Shown: positions 33,156 to 44,100, numbered from the stretch's first letter. The stretch: 64,000 nt of DNA from Athripsodes cinereus (GCA_947579605.1 OX388320.1:1550001-1614000), one strand, 5' to 3'. Numbers and translations are program-made. Notes: generated by a model not told the origin, from the sequence alone.

Positions 33156-33406
33156 GGCTGGGATATCTTTTGGGAATGGCCAATGATAGTTGGCTAAAAA
33201 AAACACTGTTCTTCTGTCCGCAAGGGTTCCGTCGGCCCGGGCGTCCCTCTTTCATAATACACCGTTCCTATGACAACGATATCAGAGCACAGGGAATGTC
33301 GAGGAAAGAGGTGTCCCAATTGGCGCAGAGACCCTCTGAATGGAGGAGACTGGTTTGTGCCCTGTGCTCCCGAGAGGAGCGTTGAGGGCGATGATGATGA
33401 TGATGA
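33156..33406 (+). mobile_element. LINE D tail inserted in LINE J, with target duplication
   Basis: The plus frame reads CPQGFRRPGRPSFIIHRSYD, then GMSRKEVSQLAQRPSEW and LVCALCSREER before the stop, a LINE C-terminus, with a (GAT)n tail. GATATGTCTCT (33145-33155) and GATATGTTTCT (33407-33417) flank it. A second copy is at 52757-53005. Confidence 0.8.
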
Positions 33407-33864
33407 GATATGTTTCTTTTTGCAAGATACAACCGTAAAAGAAGATACAACCGTATAAAACTATTCAAAATTTAGTCTAAATAAAACAAACGATAGCACT
33501 ACATAGTACGAGTACAAGGCATGTTGTTAATATAAAAAATGTTAAATGCATATTATTTTATACTCATACGAATCTCAGTGCATACAGTTGGATTTATTCA
33601 CATGAAAATCCAATTTAATGCTTTATGCCTTGGAAAATTTTAAATAACGTGTTGTATGAGATGTATTTTGTTATCAACGGTATTGCGGAGCGGATACAAA
33701 AAAGAAATAATACCGTGGGTTATAATATTATTATCACTACAATACGAACTGTATCTGCCGCAGGATTTGGTACAAGGTATTATCGGGGAAAAAAGTTCGA
33801 AACAGTTCGATACAGCGTCAGTCCCTCCTTAAGAGCGTAAATATAACATAACATAACATACAAA

Positions 33865-33965
33865 GACAATTCACACAGATCGAGCCAGTCCCAAACTAAG
33901 ATGAATCTTGTATTATGGGTACTAACGCGACGATACACACATATACAATGCACTACACAAAATTC
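33865..33965 (+). repeat. Dispersed repeat F, copy 2
   Basis: AGACAATTCACACAGATCGAG, TGAATCTTGTATTATGGGTA and CGCGACGATACACAC match 16090-16230. It is preceded by an (AACAT)n run near 33845-33862. Confidence 0.65.
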
Positions 33966-34501
33966 CATATCGCACTCCCTTTAAAAAAATATTAATTTTA
34001 TTTCGCCCACGTTCTTCAAAATAAAATATACTATTCTTAGAACATGACGTGCATCTTTATAATGTAGTAAATGCCCAACATCTATATTTCTATTGGTCGC
34101 TGCACATATCTCAGTTTTTTTTTTATTTCCAAGTGTTATTGTCATGGTTTCTTGTCTAAATCTACATTATTATGGGGAACATTCATGTGTATTTTTGTTG
34201 GATGATTTATTCGACGCCGTTTAATGGAGCATCCATCTTGAAGAGCGATGGATACTGCGACGCCAAAAGCCCTATCAATGAAGCAGGACGTGTTTGCTCT
34301 ATTGATTTCATCTTGCATGTTGGTGGATAACTTTACTAAGCGCAGAGGTCTACTTGCAGGTGTCTTGAGAATGTGTGAGGAATATGTATTTGTTATAAAT
34401 TTTTGTTAATAAAAAATCGCTGATCACAAATATCCTAAGAAACGATAAACTAAAATTTTAAATTTATTTTTTCTTTTAAAAAATCCAAATTTTTTGTTCA
34501 A

Positions 34502-34904
34502 ATTTTTACCGCCTTGTCATTGAATAATTCCGTTGTAATGCCACAGTGTGGCAAGTCGTATCATAGCGCACTTAACTCGCGGTCTGTTTTTACTGCCTGA
34601 TGACGTCACACACCTATTCCATCATGGGTGGACCTTTTTACCGCCTTGTCATTGAATAATTCCGTTGTGACGCCATTAGGTGGTTAGTCGTATCATAGCG
34701 CACTTCACTCGCGGTCTGTTTTTACTGCCTGATGACGTCACACACCTATTCCATCATGGGTGGACCTTTTTACCGCCTTGTCATTGAATAATTCCGTTGT
34801 AATGCCATAGGGTGGCAAGTCGTATCATAGCACACTTCACTTGCGGTCTGTTTTTACTGCCTAATGACGTCACACACCTATTCCGTCATGGGTGGACCTT
34901 TTTT
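34502..34904. repeat. Tandem array, 132 bp x 3, each with TGACGTCA
   Basis: Units begin near 34509, 34641 and 34773 with CCGCCTTGTCATTGAATAAT and end GGGTGGACCTTTTT. Each contains the palindrome TGACGTCA (the CREB/ATF site). Units differ at a few positions. Confidence 0.93.
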
Positions 34905-35529
34905 CGGCAGAAATTGCTTTTTCAAATTGCGATAAAAGCCTTAATAATGCATACGTAAAAAAAATAAAAATTCCATCTATTTTTTATAACCTATGTATTT
35001 TATACTATTTTTTGAGCTAATTTTTTTATGAATGTTCCCCATTGGCAGGGTACATGAGTTGTAGAGTTTGCCTTCAATGTGGCTTCCTGAATATCTTTTA
35101 TCCTTCGTGTTAGGAGTTCTGATTTTAAACTGTAACAATTTTATTTTCCTTCATGGTACACACTACAACTGTTTTGTTGTATGAAGAGAATATATGTTAT
35201 TATAAAATTGCAATTTGCTTCCGCACTGCATATAATACGTGCTTGAAATCGTAAAATACATTGGTGGTGTTCATCCGTGTCAAAGTAATATATATCCAAT
35301 GCCAACATATTTTTTTTGTTTTAATGAAAAATAAAATAATTTGCTCGCGATTCAAAGCCTATTATTGAGCCTTCTTTTTGCTGAGATATGTCTTATCTAA
35401 TTATTATAATTATAATTCAAAACATTAAATACCAAAGATACTTCATTATTGGCCCAACAGTTTTTAATCTACAAAACAATTTGTGTAAGAATGCAAAATA
35501 ATAATACTAATACGTTAAAATACAAATAA

Positions 35530-36047
35530 ATACATCATAATAGACCCGATTTAGTATTACGTGATAAACGTAATAAAATAACGTACCTAATAGACATCGC
35601 TGTCTAAATACACATAATATACAAACAACCGTCGTAGAAAAAATACGTAAATATACAAAACTAGCAGGAGAAATAAAAAATATTTGGCATTCTAGGTCCG
35701 TTTATATAATACCTTTAGTCATGTCAGCTACAGGGGTCACTCCGAAATCTTTAATAAATAATTTACAAAAATAAGATTTAACGGTTAATTTATTCATTAG
35801 AATTCAAAAATCTATTATAATAAACACTTATAATATTGTAAAAAAAATTTGAACAAAGATTTCAGGCACAATGCTGGTATTTTGAACCCGCGTTTTGAGC
35901 CTAATCCTTTGATATCCTGTATATCTGGATAGGTGAATTTTTCCAGGCATTTAAGTTTTTGGGTGACCATGACTGATCATATGGAGACTTATCTGGTTAT
36001 AATGCTGAGGAGCGTGGATGGCAATTCTGCCACCGTGTAAAAAGTAA
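35530..36047 (+). mobile_element. RLE-type LINE, 3' end copy
   Basis: Encodes IIIDPI-like remnants and YLIDIAV of the nuclease, then a TAA, then EKIRKYTKLAGEI and the full 3' UTR (ATAATACCTTTAGTCATGTC to GGCAATTCTGCCACC). It is the inverted counterpart of 476-1150, with more mutations. Confidence 0.85.
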
Positions 36048-36851
36048 TTATTATCCAGGGAAGGGAAAGTAACGGATATATTATAATATAGAATATAATA
36101 ATAATCCACAATGCATAGAGTTTGTTAATATTCCAGAACAGAAGTTACTCTGGTTTGTGTAGTTGTATCTTTATGTATTGTATTGTCTTTCGGGAACACA
36201 ATATGAGGATTATAAGCTCCTCGGCACAAGGAGATGCAGTAGTCAACTTTTAACATGACAATATGAAACCACATAGTAATCTGCTTCTGGAAAACAATGA
36301 TATTATTATACTCTTACGCCACATTTCTGTAATTATTTGGAACAAAGTAAACAACATTTTTGTTTTGAATGATTAATGATGTAAGTATGTAAGGAAAAAT
36401 AAGAAGCTTCTGTTGATTTTACATTGAAGAAATATTTTGTTTTTTTTTTTTAAAGCAAAATATCATTAATAATAAACTATGAATAATTGTACCTATGTTT
36501 ATTTAATTCAAAAAAATTGTCAATAGTTTCCCCAAAAAATAGGACTTCGGTTTATTTGGAGGTTTGATAGTAATATGAGTTATTAAATATTTCGATTCGG
36601 TGTTCAGGTAAAAAAAAATAAACAAGAGATCTTTAAATGAAAATTTTGAGTTAAAATAAATTTATGATGTAATCAACATAAAAGAATTTGTAACATAATT
36701 CTCTTAAAAAAACCACGATCAAATAAATGACCAGATGAAGGAGGCATTAAGAGGGACTTTGCTCGAAGCACTGCGAAGGACGGAGGACCAGTGTTGCTGG
36801 GAATCACCAATATTTACCTTCGTCGTGACAGTTAGTATTTTTTTATTATAT

Positions 36852-36912
36852 GCACCTGGTCTGCTGGCTTCTCCACTTGTGGGATATGCCGTGATGGTAT
36901 AGTAGTAGTAGA
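36852..36912 (-). mobile_element. SINE-like repeat A, tail only
   Basis: GGTCTGCTGGCTTCTCCACT, GTGGGATATGCCGTGATGG and TATAGTAGTAGTAG; the last 60 bp of the family. Confidence 0.75.
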
Positions 36913-37959
36913 AGTAGTCTCGATCCTCAGCACTGAGATAACAAAGAAAATTGACACCGAAAATCTAAACTATGCATTTTGTATCTAATCTAAGAAAACT
37001 ACAACCTTTGAAAAAAAAAAATTTAACACTCAATATAATGTACTTCACTATAAGATACTGTACTCTTGCAAGTATATTTCACAGTAATGTAGGTAGCATA
37101 CATAAATATGAAGGGTTATCACGAAGAATGATAGATTATAACAGAACGAAAAGTGTGTTCAGGATTAAGGGTTCAAGAAGTGACTGAAATTAATAAAACA
37201 GCAGACAACACGTGAATGAAGGATTAAGGAGCTTTCAGTTTCCTTATTTCAGGCAGCGTGAAATAATCACAGGAAAAGATTGGTACGGAATCAATTATTC
37301 AGTCTTTTGTCAAGCATTCAACAAAAGGTTAAGTTATCGGAAGAAATTAGTTTCAATTTATATAATCTACAAATCAAAAAGAACTAAGTTTGTTGGAAAA
37401 CACCTTACGTGCTTAAATTAATAGATGTTTAAATATTTTTTCAGCAATAAATTATAGTTTTCTTGATGCAGGTATGTATTTTGTATTCGGATTTTAAAAA
37501 TTCAAGTTAACTGCGTTGTTCAGTAGTTATGTTGTCATGTTTTTTTATTCTATTGTACCTATACTATTTTTGTGCAATAAAGATTATTATTGTTCATTAC
37601 TTCATTAAGGGTCTTCTATCGAAGCTACAGTTTGGGTAGATGGCGCTCTTGTAGCTGCCTGAACCCATAACTTCTCCTTCTTTTAAATTCAAAATAACAG
37701 TTGAATATTTATTGATTTTATATATTTTTGCATTCCGACTAAAATAAAGTGTAGTTTATTTAATTAAATATTGTTTATAGTGGTAAATAATAGTGTAAAT
37801 GCGCCCTTGAGATGATTTTAATCATGAAAACGGCGCAACATAATTGATTTAATAATAATACAGGCATACAAAGAACATTCACTTAAGTTTTTTTTTCATT
37901 GGTTAAGTTTTTCACAAAGCTTTTTTGTGTAATGTTGCATACGATTTTTTCATAATTAT

Positions 37960-38260
37960 TGTATACTGGGTCAAGTATAACAATATTAGGTTCTTTATAA
38001 TAACGACACGGACATTTTATATTTACACAATATATTCAATAAATAATTCCTATTATAATTTGTCGAACACAATTTGTCAAAACACGCAGCCTAACAGTGC
38101 AAGTCAAGGTTCTATCAATTAATGAGCGCCGCTCTCCACAGGCGGCCAACCTATATAGACTACATAGTATTGCTACTCACTCATCATAACTACTGTTTAC
38201 TTGAAAACAAGGTTCAAGGTTCACTTAACCTGTACTGTGTATCAAAGTCCAAACACTACA
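37960..38260 (-). repeat. 3' LTR of the gypsy-type element
   Basis: 301 bp, matching 41023-41323 throughout; on the minus strand it follows the purine tract at 38261-38276. Confidence 0.93.
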
Positions 38261-38276
38261 CTCTCCCCTCACAACC
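38261..38276 (-). other. Polypurine tract before 3' LTR
   Basis: Minus strand GGTTGTGAGGGGAGAG, ending directly at the LTR; it is the expected start for plus-strand DNA synthesis. Confidence 0.8.
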
Positions 38277-38556
38277 TTGAAAATCTTTCTATACTACATA
38301 TTTAAATATTTATACAATTCTATGTGATTGACAGTGTTCTCTACTTATTTCAAGACTCTATACATATAAAACAAAACATTACAAATACACGCAGACATGT
38401 TCTTCCTTCCGTCCAGGGCCACCAGATGAAGTCTTCCACCAGCCTAAGTCCTGGGTCTCAGCTGTCCCCGCCAATGGCTTCCAATCTGACCTGAAAAATT
38501 CAGAACCGGTGAGAGCTTTGCCTTCAAACAGGGGGAGGGGACCTAAACTCCTACTA

Positions 38557-40494
38557 TTAATCAGAGGGACTGTCATCCCAATGCACAGATCCCACAACTA
38601 TCCGATCCATATGTCTTTTCCAGAGCTGACCAGTACCTTTGATTCTAATAAGAAAAGTTGTATTGCCTAATACCTTTTCAATTTTACCTAAAACCATCTT
38701 TTCACTTCTGAGATCTTTGACAAGTACTGATGTACCCAAATTAAATTCCTTTTTCCTCCCCGAGACAAACTTCGAGCCCCTGGAACTATCTTTACAAGTT
38801 TCCCTATTTACATACCTTTCCTCATATCTATACCTATTTAAACATTTACATCCATTGTTATTCCGCTTTTTCACTAAATTCTTAACTATATTCTCAATGT
38901 CTATATTAAAATTAACCCAATAAAAATAACTTCTAACAAATGATTTCATTTTCCCAATAACTGAATAATTTTTACACAAATAATTTATCACAATACCTTT
39001 AACTGATTCCGGAATAACAATTCTATCTCTGTAGAATAAATAATCCTTGTACACAGTCAAATGTTCCTTCACATTAAACAACTTCGCAATAGATTCATTT
39101 AACTGTCTTTTGCACGGCCAATTATTTTTTTCCACATATTTAACAACTTTTTCCAATGTATAATCACTTTTACTTCTCTCTAAAATTAATTTCGAATTAA
39201 AACTATTATTTTTATTTACAAAATCTAATTTTTGTTGTTTCACATTACACGCAAGCGATGCGTTCGCACTGAAATTCGGAATATTTTCAATGGGCTTACA
39301 TGCAACAATTTTGTTTAATTCACTGCCTTCCGTGCTATGTACTTTGTAACCTATATTATACCTACGCATAAAATCTGTACCCAATATTATTTTATTCCCG
39401 CTCTCTGTTACAACAAATTTAATATTTTTTTCCATTCCATTATGATTTATTTTACAATGTTTAATACCTAACACATTCAAACTGTGCCCGCTATACGTAG
39501 ATATATTAATTCTATTACACTTCTCTATTATATTATTTTCGTTGAATATTTCTTGCAATTTTTGAATAGATATACAGCTAATATTCGCTCCCGAATCTAA
39601 AATACATTCAACATTTTTATTCTCAATTCTTACATTTAATTTTATAAAATCGTTTTCGGTGTCTTGCGAATTATAAATCCCTTGTATCTTATAACAATTT
39701 TCACTCAAATGCCCTTTAGATCTACATTTTCTACAAAAAAATTCTCTATTAAATTTACATTCACTTTTATAGTGATTTCCCTTACAAATAAAACATGAAA
39801 CATTTTTATTATGCTTATACCTACTCGTATTTACATTTGAATTTAACCTTGAAAATTTTGACGGTCGATTATTTTTCTTATAATCTGTATCTGTACTACA
39901 TGAACTACTGAGACTATTATTGTTTCGCCTGGAAATCTGGCTAATTTCCTCAAAATTTTCTACCTCTTTTTCTATTTTTCTCTCTAGTATGTGCTCATAA
40001 CTAGAAGCCAAAGCAACTGCTTCGTTCAAAGATACTTTATCTTTATCACATTTTAAAAATAACTGTTGTTTAATCTCTTTATTTCTAATTCCGATTATAA
40101 ACAAATCTTTTATATTACTTTCTAATCTAGAACCAAATTCACAATTTATACTTAATTCCCTTAATCTTAAAGCAAAATCTTTAACATTTTCCGAATGACC
40201 TTGAGTAGCCTTGAAAAAAATTTCACGCGACTCAAATACACTTTTTTCCTCTTGAAAATAACCATTAAATATCTGAATCAACTCTTTATAAGACTGTTTT
40301 TCCACAGAAGCTGGAAAACACAGATCAGACAGTAGCTTGAAACTGCCTTGGGACAACGATGTTATGAAGAAAGCACGTTTCTTCACATCAGTCCAACTTT
40401 CATCATTCAATAATAAGGCGTTCTCCCACCTTGTCCTGTAAGAAGGCCAACTCATTGTCTTGTGACAAAACGGCTCTAAACTTCTCGAAGTCAT
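38557..40494 (-). CDS. Gag-protease-integrase-tail fusion ORF of a deleted gypsy-type element
   Basis: 645 codons from the first ATG (40492-40494, MTSRSLEPFCHK); the frame is open further upstream but without ATG. Residues ~10-180 are a Gag capsid-like helical region. Two CCHC zinc knuckles follow, at 234-246 (CFICKGNHYKSEC) and 254-267 (CRKCRSKGHLSENC). An aspartic protease has DSGA at 300 and IILGTDF near 369. After ~430 it jumps to the integrase N-terminal domain (HLTVYKDYLFYRDRIVIPES, IGKMKSFVRSYFYW), where the expected zinc ligands look replaced (LCKNY, VKNLVKK). It ends with an integrase C-terminal-like tail (LGTSVLVKDLRSEKMVLGKI). Everything between is deleted, yet the frame stays open. 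It could supply particle protein and protease but no polymerase. Confidence 0.9.
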   Translation of the reverse strand: MTSRSLEPFCHKTMSWPSYRTRWENALLLNDESWTDVKKRAFFITSLSQGSFKLLSDLCFPASVEKQSYKELIQIFNGYFQEEKSVFESREIFFKATQGHSENVKDFALRLRELSINCEFGSRLESNIKDLFIIGIRNKEIKQQLFLKCDKDKVSLNEAVALASSYEHILERKIEKEVENFEEISQISRRNNNSLSSSCSTDTDYKKNNRPSKFSRLNSNVNTSRYKHNKNVSCFICKGNHYKSECKFNREFFCRKCRSKGHLSENCYKIQGIYNSQDTENDFIKLNVRIENKNVECILDSGANISCISIQKLQEIFNENNIIEKCNRINISTYSGHSLNVLGIKHCKINHNGMEKNIKFVVTESGNKIILGTDFMRRYNIGYKVHSTEGSELNKIVACKPIENIPNFSANASLACNVKQQKLDFVNKNNSFNSKLILERSKSDYTLEKVVKYVEKNNWPCKRQLNESIAKLFNVKEHLTVYKDYLFYRDRIVIPESVKGIVINYLCKNYSVIGKMKSFVRSYFYWVNFNIDIENIVKNLVKKRNNNGCKCLNRYRYEERYVNRETCKDSSRGSKFVSGRKKEFNLGTSVLVKDLRSEKMVLGKIEKVLGNTTFLIRIKGTGQLWKRHMDRIVVGSVHWDDSPSD

Positions 40495-40678
40495 TTCGGA
40501 AAATACCACAAGCAACAACAACCAAGAATAAAAAATAGACTTAGCTGATGAGAGTCTCCTCCAATCGCCCCGGTCTTCTGGATTTCCTTGCAACCGCAAT
40601 GGACTCCGCCTGGCTGACTAGCAAGACTCTCCTCTCCTGGCTTCCTGGATCCACCAACTGGCTCCGCCTGGATGCTGG

Positions 40679-40905
40679 GTGACTCCTGTCTCCCTATGCT
40701 GCCTGCACCTTGCCTCAAACTGGCTCCTGAGACTTCCTGTCTCCCTGCTGCTACCTGCAACCTTGTCCAACTGGCTCTTGAGACTCCTGTCTCCCTGCTG
40801 CTACCTGCAACCTTGCCCAACTGGCTTCTGAGACTCCTGTCTCTTTGCTGCTACCTGCACTGCTGGCTGATCTGGCTTTGGAGACTCCTGCCTCCTTTCT
40901 ACTCC
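40679..40905. repeat. GC-rich tandem repeat in the leader, ~50 bp x 4.5
   Basis: Units begin GAGACTCCTGTCTCCCTGCT near 40679, 40729, 40780, 40830 and 40881 and include CTACCTGCAACCTTG. It lies between the primer site and the ORF and is far richer in GC than the rest of the window. Confidence 0.88.
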
Positions 40906-41000
40906 TGTAGACTGCCTTACAACTCTTTATTTCCGCGTACCGCCGACAAAACTTTCGGCGCGCAAAAAAGACTATTGTTGTATGTTTACGACAATTTTGA

Positions 41001-41017
41001 ACTACCGAACTGCGCCA
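41001..41017 (-). other. Primer binding site, tRNA-Ser-like
   Basis: Minus strand TGGCGCAGTTCGGTAGT, five bases inside the 5' LTR. It resembles the complement of the 3' end of tRNA-Ser, the primer used by Mag-like gypsy elements. Confidence 0.7.
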
Positions 41018-41022
41018 CGTAT

Positions 41023-41323
41023 TGTATACTGGGTCAAGTATAACAATATTAGGTTCTTTATAATAACGACACGGACATTTTATATTTACACAATATATTC
41101 AATAAATAATTCCTATTATAATTTGTCGAACACAATTTGTCAAAACACGCAGCCTAACAGTGCAAGTCAAGGTTCTATCAATTAATGAGCGCCGCTCTCC
41201 ACAGGCGGCCAACCTATATAGACTACATAGTATTGCTACTCACTCATCATAACTACTGTTTACTTGAAAACAAGGTTCAAGGTTCACTTAACCTGTACTG
41301 TGTATCAAAGTCCAAACACTACA
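41023..41323 (-). repeat. 5' LTR of the gypsy-type element
   Basis: On the minus strand it runs TGTAGTGTTTGG ... CAGTATACA. No difference from 37960-38260 was seen on direct comparison. Confidence 0.93.
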
Positions 41324-42764
41324 ATAATCACAGATAAAAGGGAGCGGTACGTTTACACTTTGAAAGGCTAAATAGGAATTGTGTACATATGTAGAAAGTA
41401 GTAGAAAATTATAAAATATTAAGAGAATATATAATATGTTAAGAGAATGTGTAGAGTACATTATATTTAATTATAACACAGAGACGGTATTAGGGTAGCA
41501 TAAGAATTAACAATCATTTTATTAATTAATTAATAATTGGTTACGAAGACCCACCCGATTTGAGTGATAAGTGAATCATTCGACTAGAAAGTATAAAAAT
41601 TAGACTCTATCCCCTGATGAATTCTGTAACGAATTCCAGTATCTTTGATGAAACGCAAAAAGACGACAGTGCTTGCTGAGCCATTAGTAGTTGGGCTAAA
41701 ATATTTTTAGATAATTCATTCATTCGAGCATACATACAGTATTTCACTTGTGGGGTACTCAATGTAGGTACTATACATGGACTATAATTATTATTTACAT
41801 GTAAAAACATACAAATAGTCCTCTCCGTGCCAATTAATGTAGAACGTAGTGATTTTTCATTAATAACTTCCCTATACTAGTGACTTAAATGGAACAAACT
41901 TCTTCGTCTTTTTCTTATGGCCCGCTAGACTTGAATCTCGAGAGTCCGAAGCCATGTTTTTGCGTCGCGTCGTCTGTTACAGAATGGATGTACAGACTAG
42001 TAACGCAGTACTAATTTTCTTACAAAACATGTTCCTAAATTAAAAACAATTAAAATAATTCTACGCCGTTTTACTCCCATCACATTAATATGCCAACAAT
42101 GGCACCCTTTTTACTTATACTTAAGCACATCTTATATACCTGATACAGCTGTAAATTAACCCTTATAATGAAAAAAAAATATCTTCAAACTTTGGAACAT
42201 TACAAATTTTTCCTTTGAATTTTTCTATACAATATATCTACAATAAAGTTTGATTTTCTCTACAGGCTATACGAAAACCAACAAACAAAAGCTCCAAAAC
42301 TTATAATTTATTGCAACTTGAAATTTAGGGAAACCTTTATTCAGATATTTTTCAACCCTTAGACTGCCACTGTTTTGAGCGGACGACAAAACTTGTCTCT
42401 AATAAAAGGATTAAAACTATTATTTTGTTTACCTTGTTCATCGTACGATAAAATAAAGTAGGTACACAAACTGTATAACGGCCACAGTTTTGTTCATACA
42501 ATGTTCGAACAAAACTAAGACTTTAAATACATATATTATTAAATATGAATAATTTTTGACTTTGTATATTTAAATCATTAATGTCCAATGCACCAGAAAA
42601 TTATTACCCTTCCCCTAGTTAAATTCACACAGTGAATTCAAATATCTAATAGTTTAAAAGTTCTTTGAGTTTTGTTCGTGCAATGTTGAAAATTTCATAA
42701 AATTATTGTTCAACCATTTGCAGCAGGCGATTAGTCGACTGAATGGTAGATTTTATGATATATT

Positions 42765-42920
42765 ATCACGTTATATCTTACAAGTGGGGTTGCTAGCAGA
42801 TCAGACGAATGCAATGGATATGTAAGCTGTCTTTTCCGTGCCAAAAAAAATAGAAATTCAGGATGGGTGGCAAACCTCATCGCTGAATTTATGATGTAAA
42901 AGTCTTTATTATTTCTCTAT
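42765..42920 (+). mobile_element. SINE-like repeat A, partial copy
   Basis: TATCACGTTATATCTTACAA, GTGGGGTTGCTAGCAGATC, GTAAGCTGTCTTTTCCGTGC, AGGATGGGTGGCAAACCTC and GCTGAATTTATGATG; truncated after the TCTTTATT block. Confidence 0.8.
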
Positions 42921-43114
42921 TAACTAACCAATTCAGGACAGTAAGGATTCAACGAGTAACTTTTAATATCCATCTCATTTTTAGTGTAAAATTACAAGAA
43001 TACATAATAACTTAAAAATTTAGTTTAGTGTAAATTGTTGTAATTTTGAAATATAATTGTGAAATATATTTCCATGTGTGAAGTCCAAGAAATCGAGGAG
43101 CGTATATGTGAAAT

Positions 43115-43200
43115 TGAATGAATGTAAAAGAAGCGAAAGGAGTGTATATGGATAGATTTATATAGCGTTTCGTTTTCTCTGCCTACCCTACTTGTACTGT
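43115..43200 (+). mobile_element. LINE J 3' end fragment
   Basis: GAATGTAAAAGAAGCGAAAG, TAGCGTTTCGTTTTCTCTGC and CTACCCTACTTG match the last 90 bp of LINE J. It lies about 50 bp past the donor of the TM5 exon. Confidence 0.75.
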
Positions 43201-43253
43201 TTAAATAAATATCTAAATAGATGATTTTTATATGTTTATGAAATAAGACTTAC

Positions 43254-43506
43254 CTTAAAAATATTATAGTAGAGGAAGACCATTATAATGCACGGGATAT
43301 AAAAAGAACTGAGTGAAGAATATATGATGAAGTCACTATTGTAGAAAATACACAGTCCTGGCAGTCTGTTGGGAGTGTTATTGAGTCCCAGGACTATAGG
43401 ACTGCCTATCGCAGCGCTGATAACCCAAACCAGGACTATCGTCAGCCATACTCTTCGATTGTTCTTATGTTTGGCGTATTTTATTGGCTGGGTGACAGCG
43501 ATATAT
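43254..43506 (-). CDS. Dop2R: D2-like dopamine receptor, exon with TM4-ECL2-TM5 (partial gene)
   Basis: Internal exon of a class A GPCR. It opens with one base completing the Arg of the DRY motif, then reads YIAVTQPIKYAKHKNNRR (second intracellular loop), TM4 (WLTIVLVWVISAAIGSPIVL), a second extracellular loop with the conserved disulfide Cys (LPGLCIFYNSD), and TM5 with the serine cluster YSSLSSFYIPC that contacts the catechol ring in dopamine receptors. It ends NIFK at phase 0. The acceptor ends TTCCAG and the donor is AAG/GTAAGT; length is 253 bp (1 + 84 codons). By family the product is a plasma-membrane receptor for dopamine coupled to Gi/o. Its reading joins exactly to the exon at 16474-16679 (NIFK then ALRNRARK). 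Exons for TM1-TM3 must lie beyond 64000. The assignment rests on recognisable near-identity to insect D2-like receptors. Confidence 0.96.
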
Positions 43507-43604
43507 CTGGAACAAAGAAAATTTAATAATTAGCAAAATAAGAATAAAAAAGGGCTATCTATATACATATATTATGAAATAACATAAATATACATATTTT
43601 AAAA

Positions 43605-43865
43605 ATAACTATACTATACCATCACGGTTTATCCCACAAGTGGGGAAGCCAGCAGACCAGCTGCATGTAAGAAACATGCAAGCTGTCCTCTTCGTGCCAA
43701 TGTAAAATCAAGACATTCAGGATGAGTGGCAAACTTCATCGCTGAATTTAAGATGTACAATGTCTTAATTTTTCGAACACCTGCCTTTTACAGGACACTC
43801 GAAAACTGAAGGAGAAGAGTGGGAGACCAATTCTTTACCGGGTGCTCCACGGAATTAATAAAATA
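43605..43865 (+). mobile_element. SINE-like repeat A, best full copy
   Basis: Runs ACTATACCATCACGG, ATCCCACAAGTGGGG, AGCAGACCAGCTGCATG, AAGAAACATGCAAGCTGTCC, AGACATTCAGGATGAG, CAAACTTCATCGCTGAATTT, AACACCTGCCTTTTACAGGA, AGTGGGAGACCAATTC, CGGGTGCTCCACGG. About 260 bp, no ORF, at least a dozen copies or fragments in the window. The TACTA tract at the left is the 3' tail if read on the minus strand, and its junction matches the LINE J 3' end. Confidence 0.88.
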
Positions 43866-44100
43866 AGTGTAATCTTTTTTCTGTTATAAATATTTTACAT
43901 AGAGGTAGACACATTTTTTTTCTTCATATTTATCCATCCTTCCATGTTTATAATGATTAAACTGAAAATTCAAAATTAAATGAAAAAAGCAAATATTATT
44001 TCTTCAAAATGTTATGCAGAAAGAGGCACGACATTACAATAATCATACAACAAAAACCCATGTACCTACATCTTTAAAAAAATAGTACTTACATATAAAC

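Larger units (their letters stand above)
37960..41323 (-). mobile_element. Non-autonomous Ty3/gypsy-type LTR retrotransposon, 3.36 kb
   Basis: Two 301-bp LTRs flank 2.76 kb containing one long minus-strand ORF. LTR ends are TG...CA. A primer binding site follows the 5' LTR and a purine tract precedes the 3' LTR. The LTRs look identical, so the insertion is recent. I saw no target-site duplication (flanks end AATTAT on the left and begin ATAATC on the right). Reverse transcriptase, RNase H and the integrase catalytic core are absent, so movement would need enzymes from another element. Confidence 0.93.
16680..43253 (-). other. Dop2R giant intron between the TM5 exon and the 206-bp exon
   Basis: 26.6-kb intron, GTAAGT...CCCAG on the minus strand, mostly mobile DNA (listed separately). 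Longer stretches without a feature I can name: 16740-18050, 18220-18680, 20840-21630, 21760-22860, 25150-25640, 28970-29870, 30020-30680, 30740-31650, 31970-32650, 33970-34500, 34910-35520, 36050-36850, 36920-37950 and 41330-42760. A short 37560-37680 segment and the 30186-30386 minus ORF were examined and not recognised. Confidence 0.85.

Noticed and set aside
34502..34904. CRISPR-like array
   Set aside because: Units are head-to-tail 132-bp repeats without unique spacers; the genome is eukaryotic.
41608..41660. CTGATGA ... GAAA at 41614-41653 as another hammerhead
   Set aside because: The interval is about 30 nt with only a GAATTC...GAATTC pairing off the core and no flanking inverted repeat; kept as a weak possibility only.
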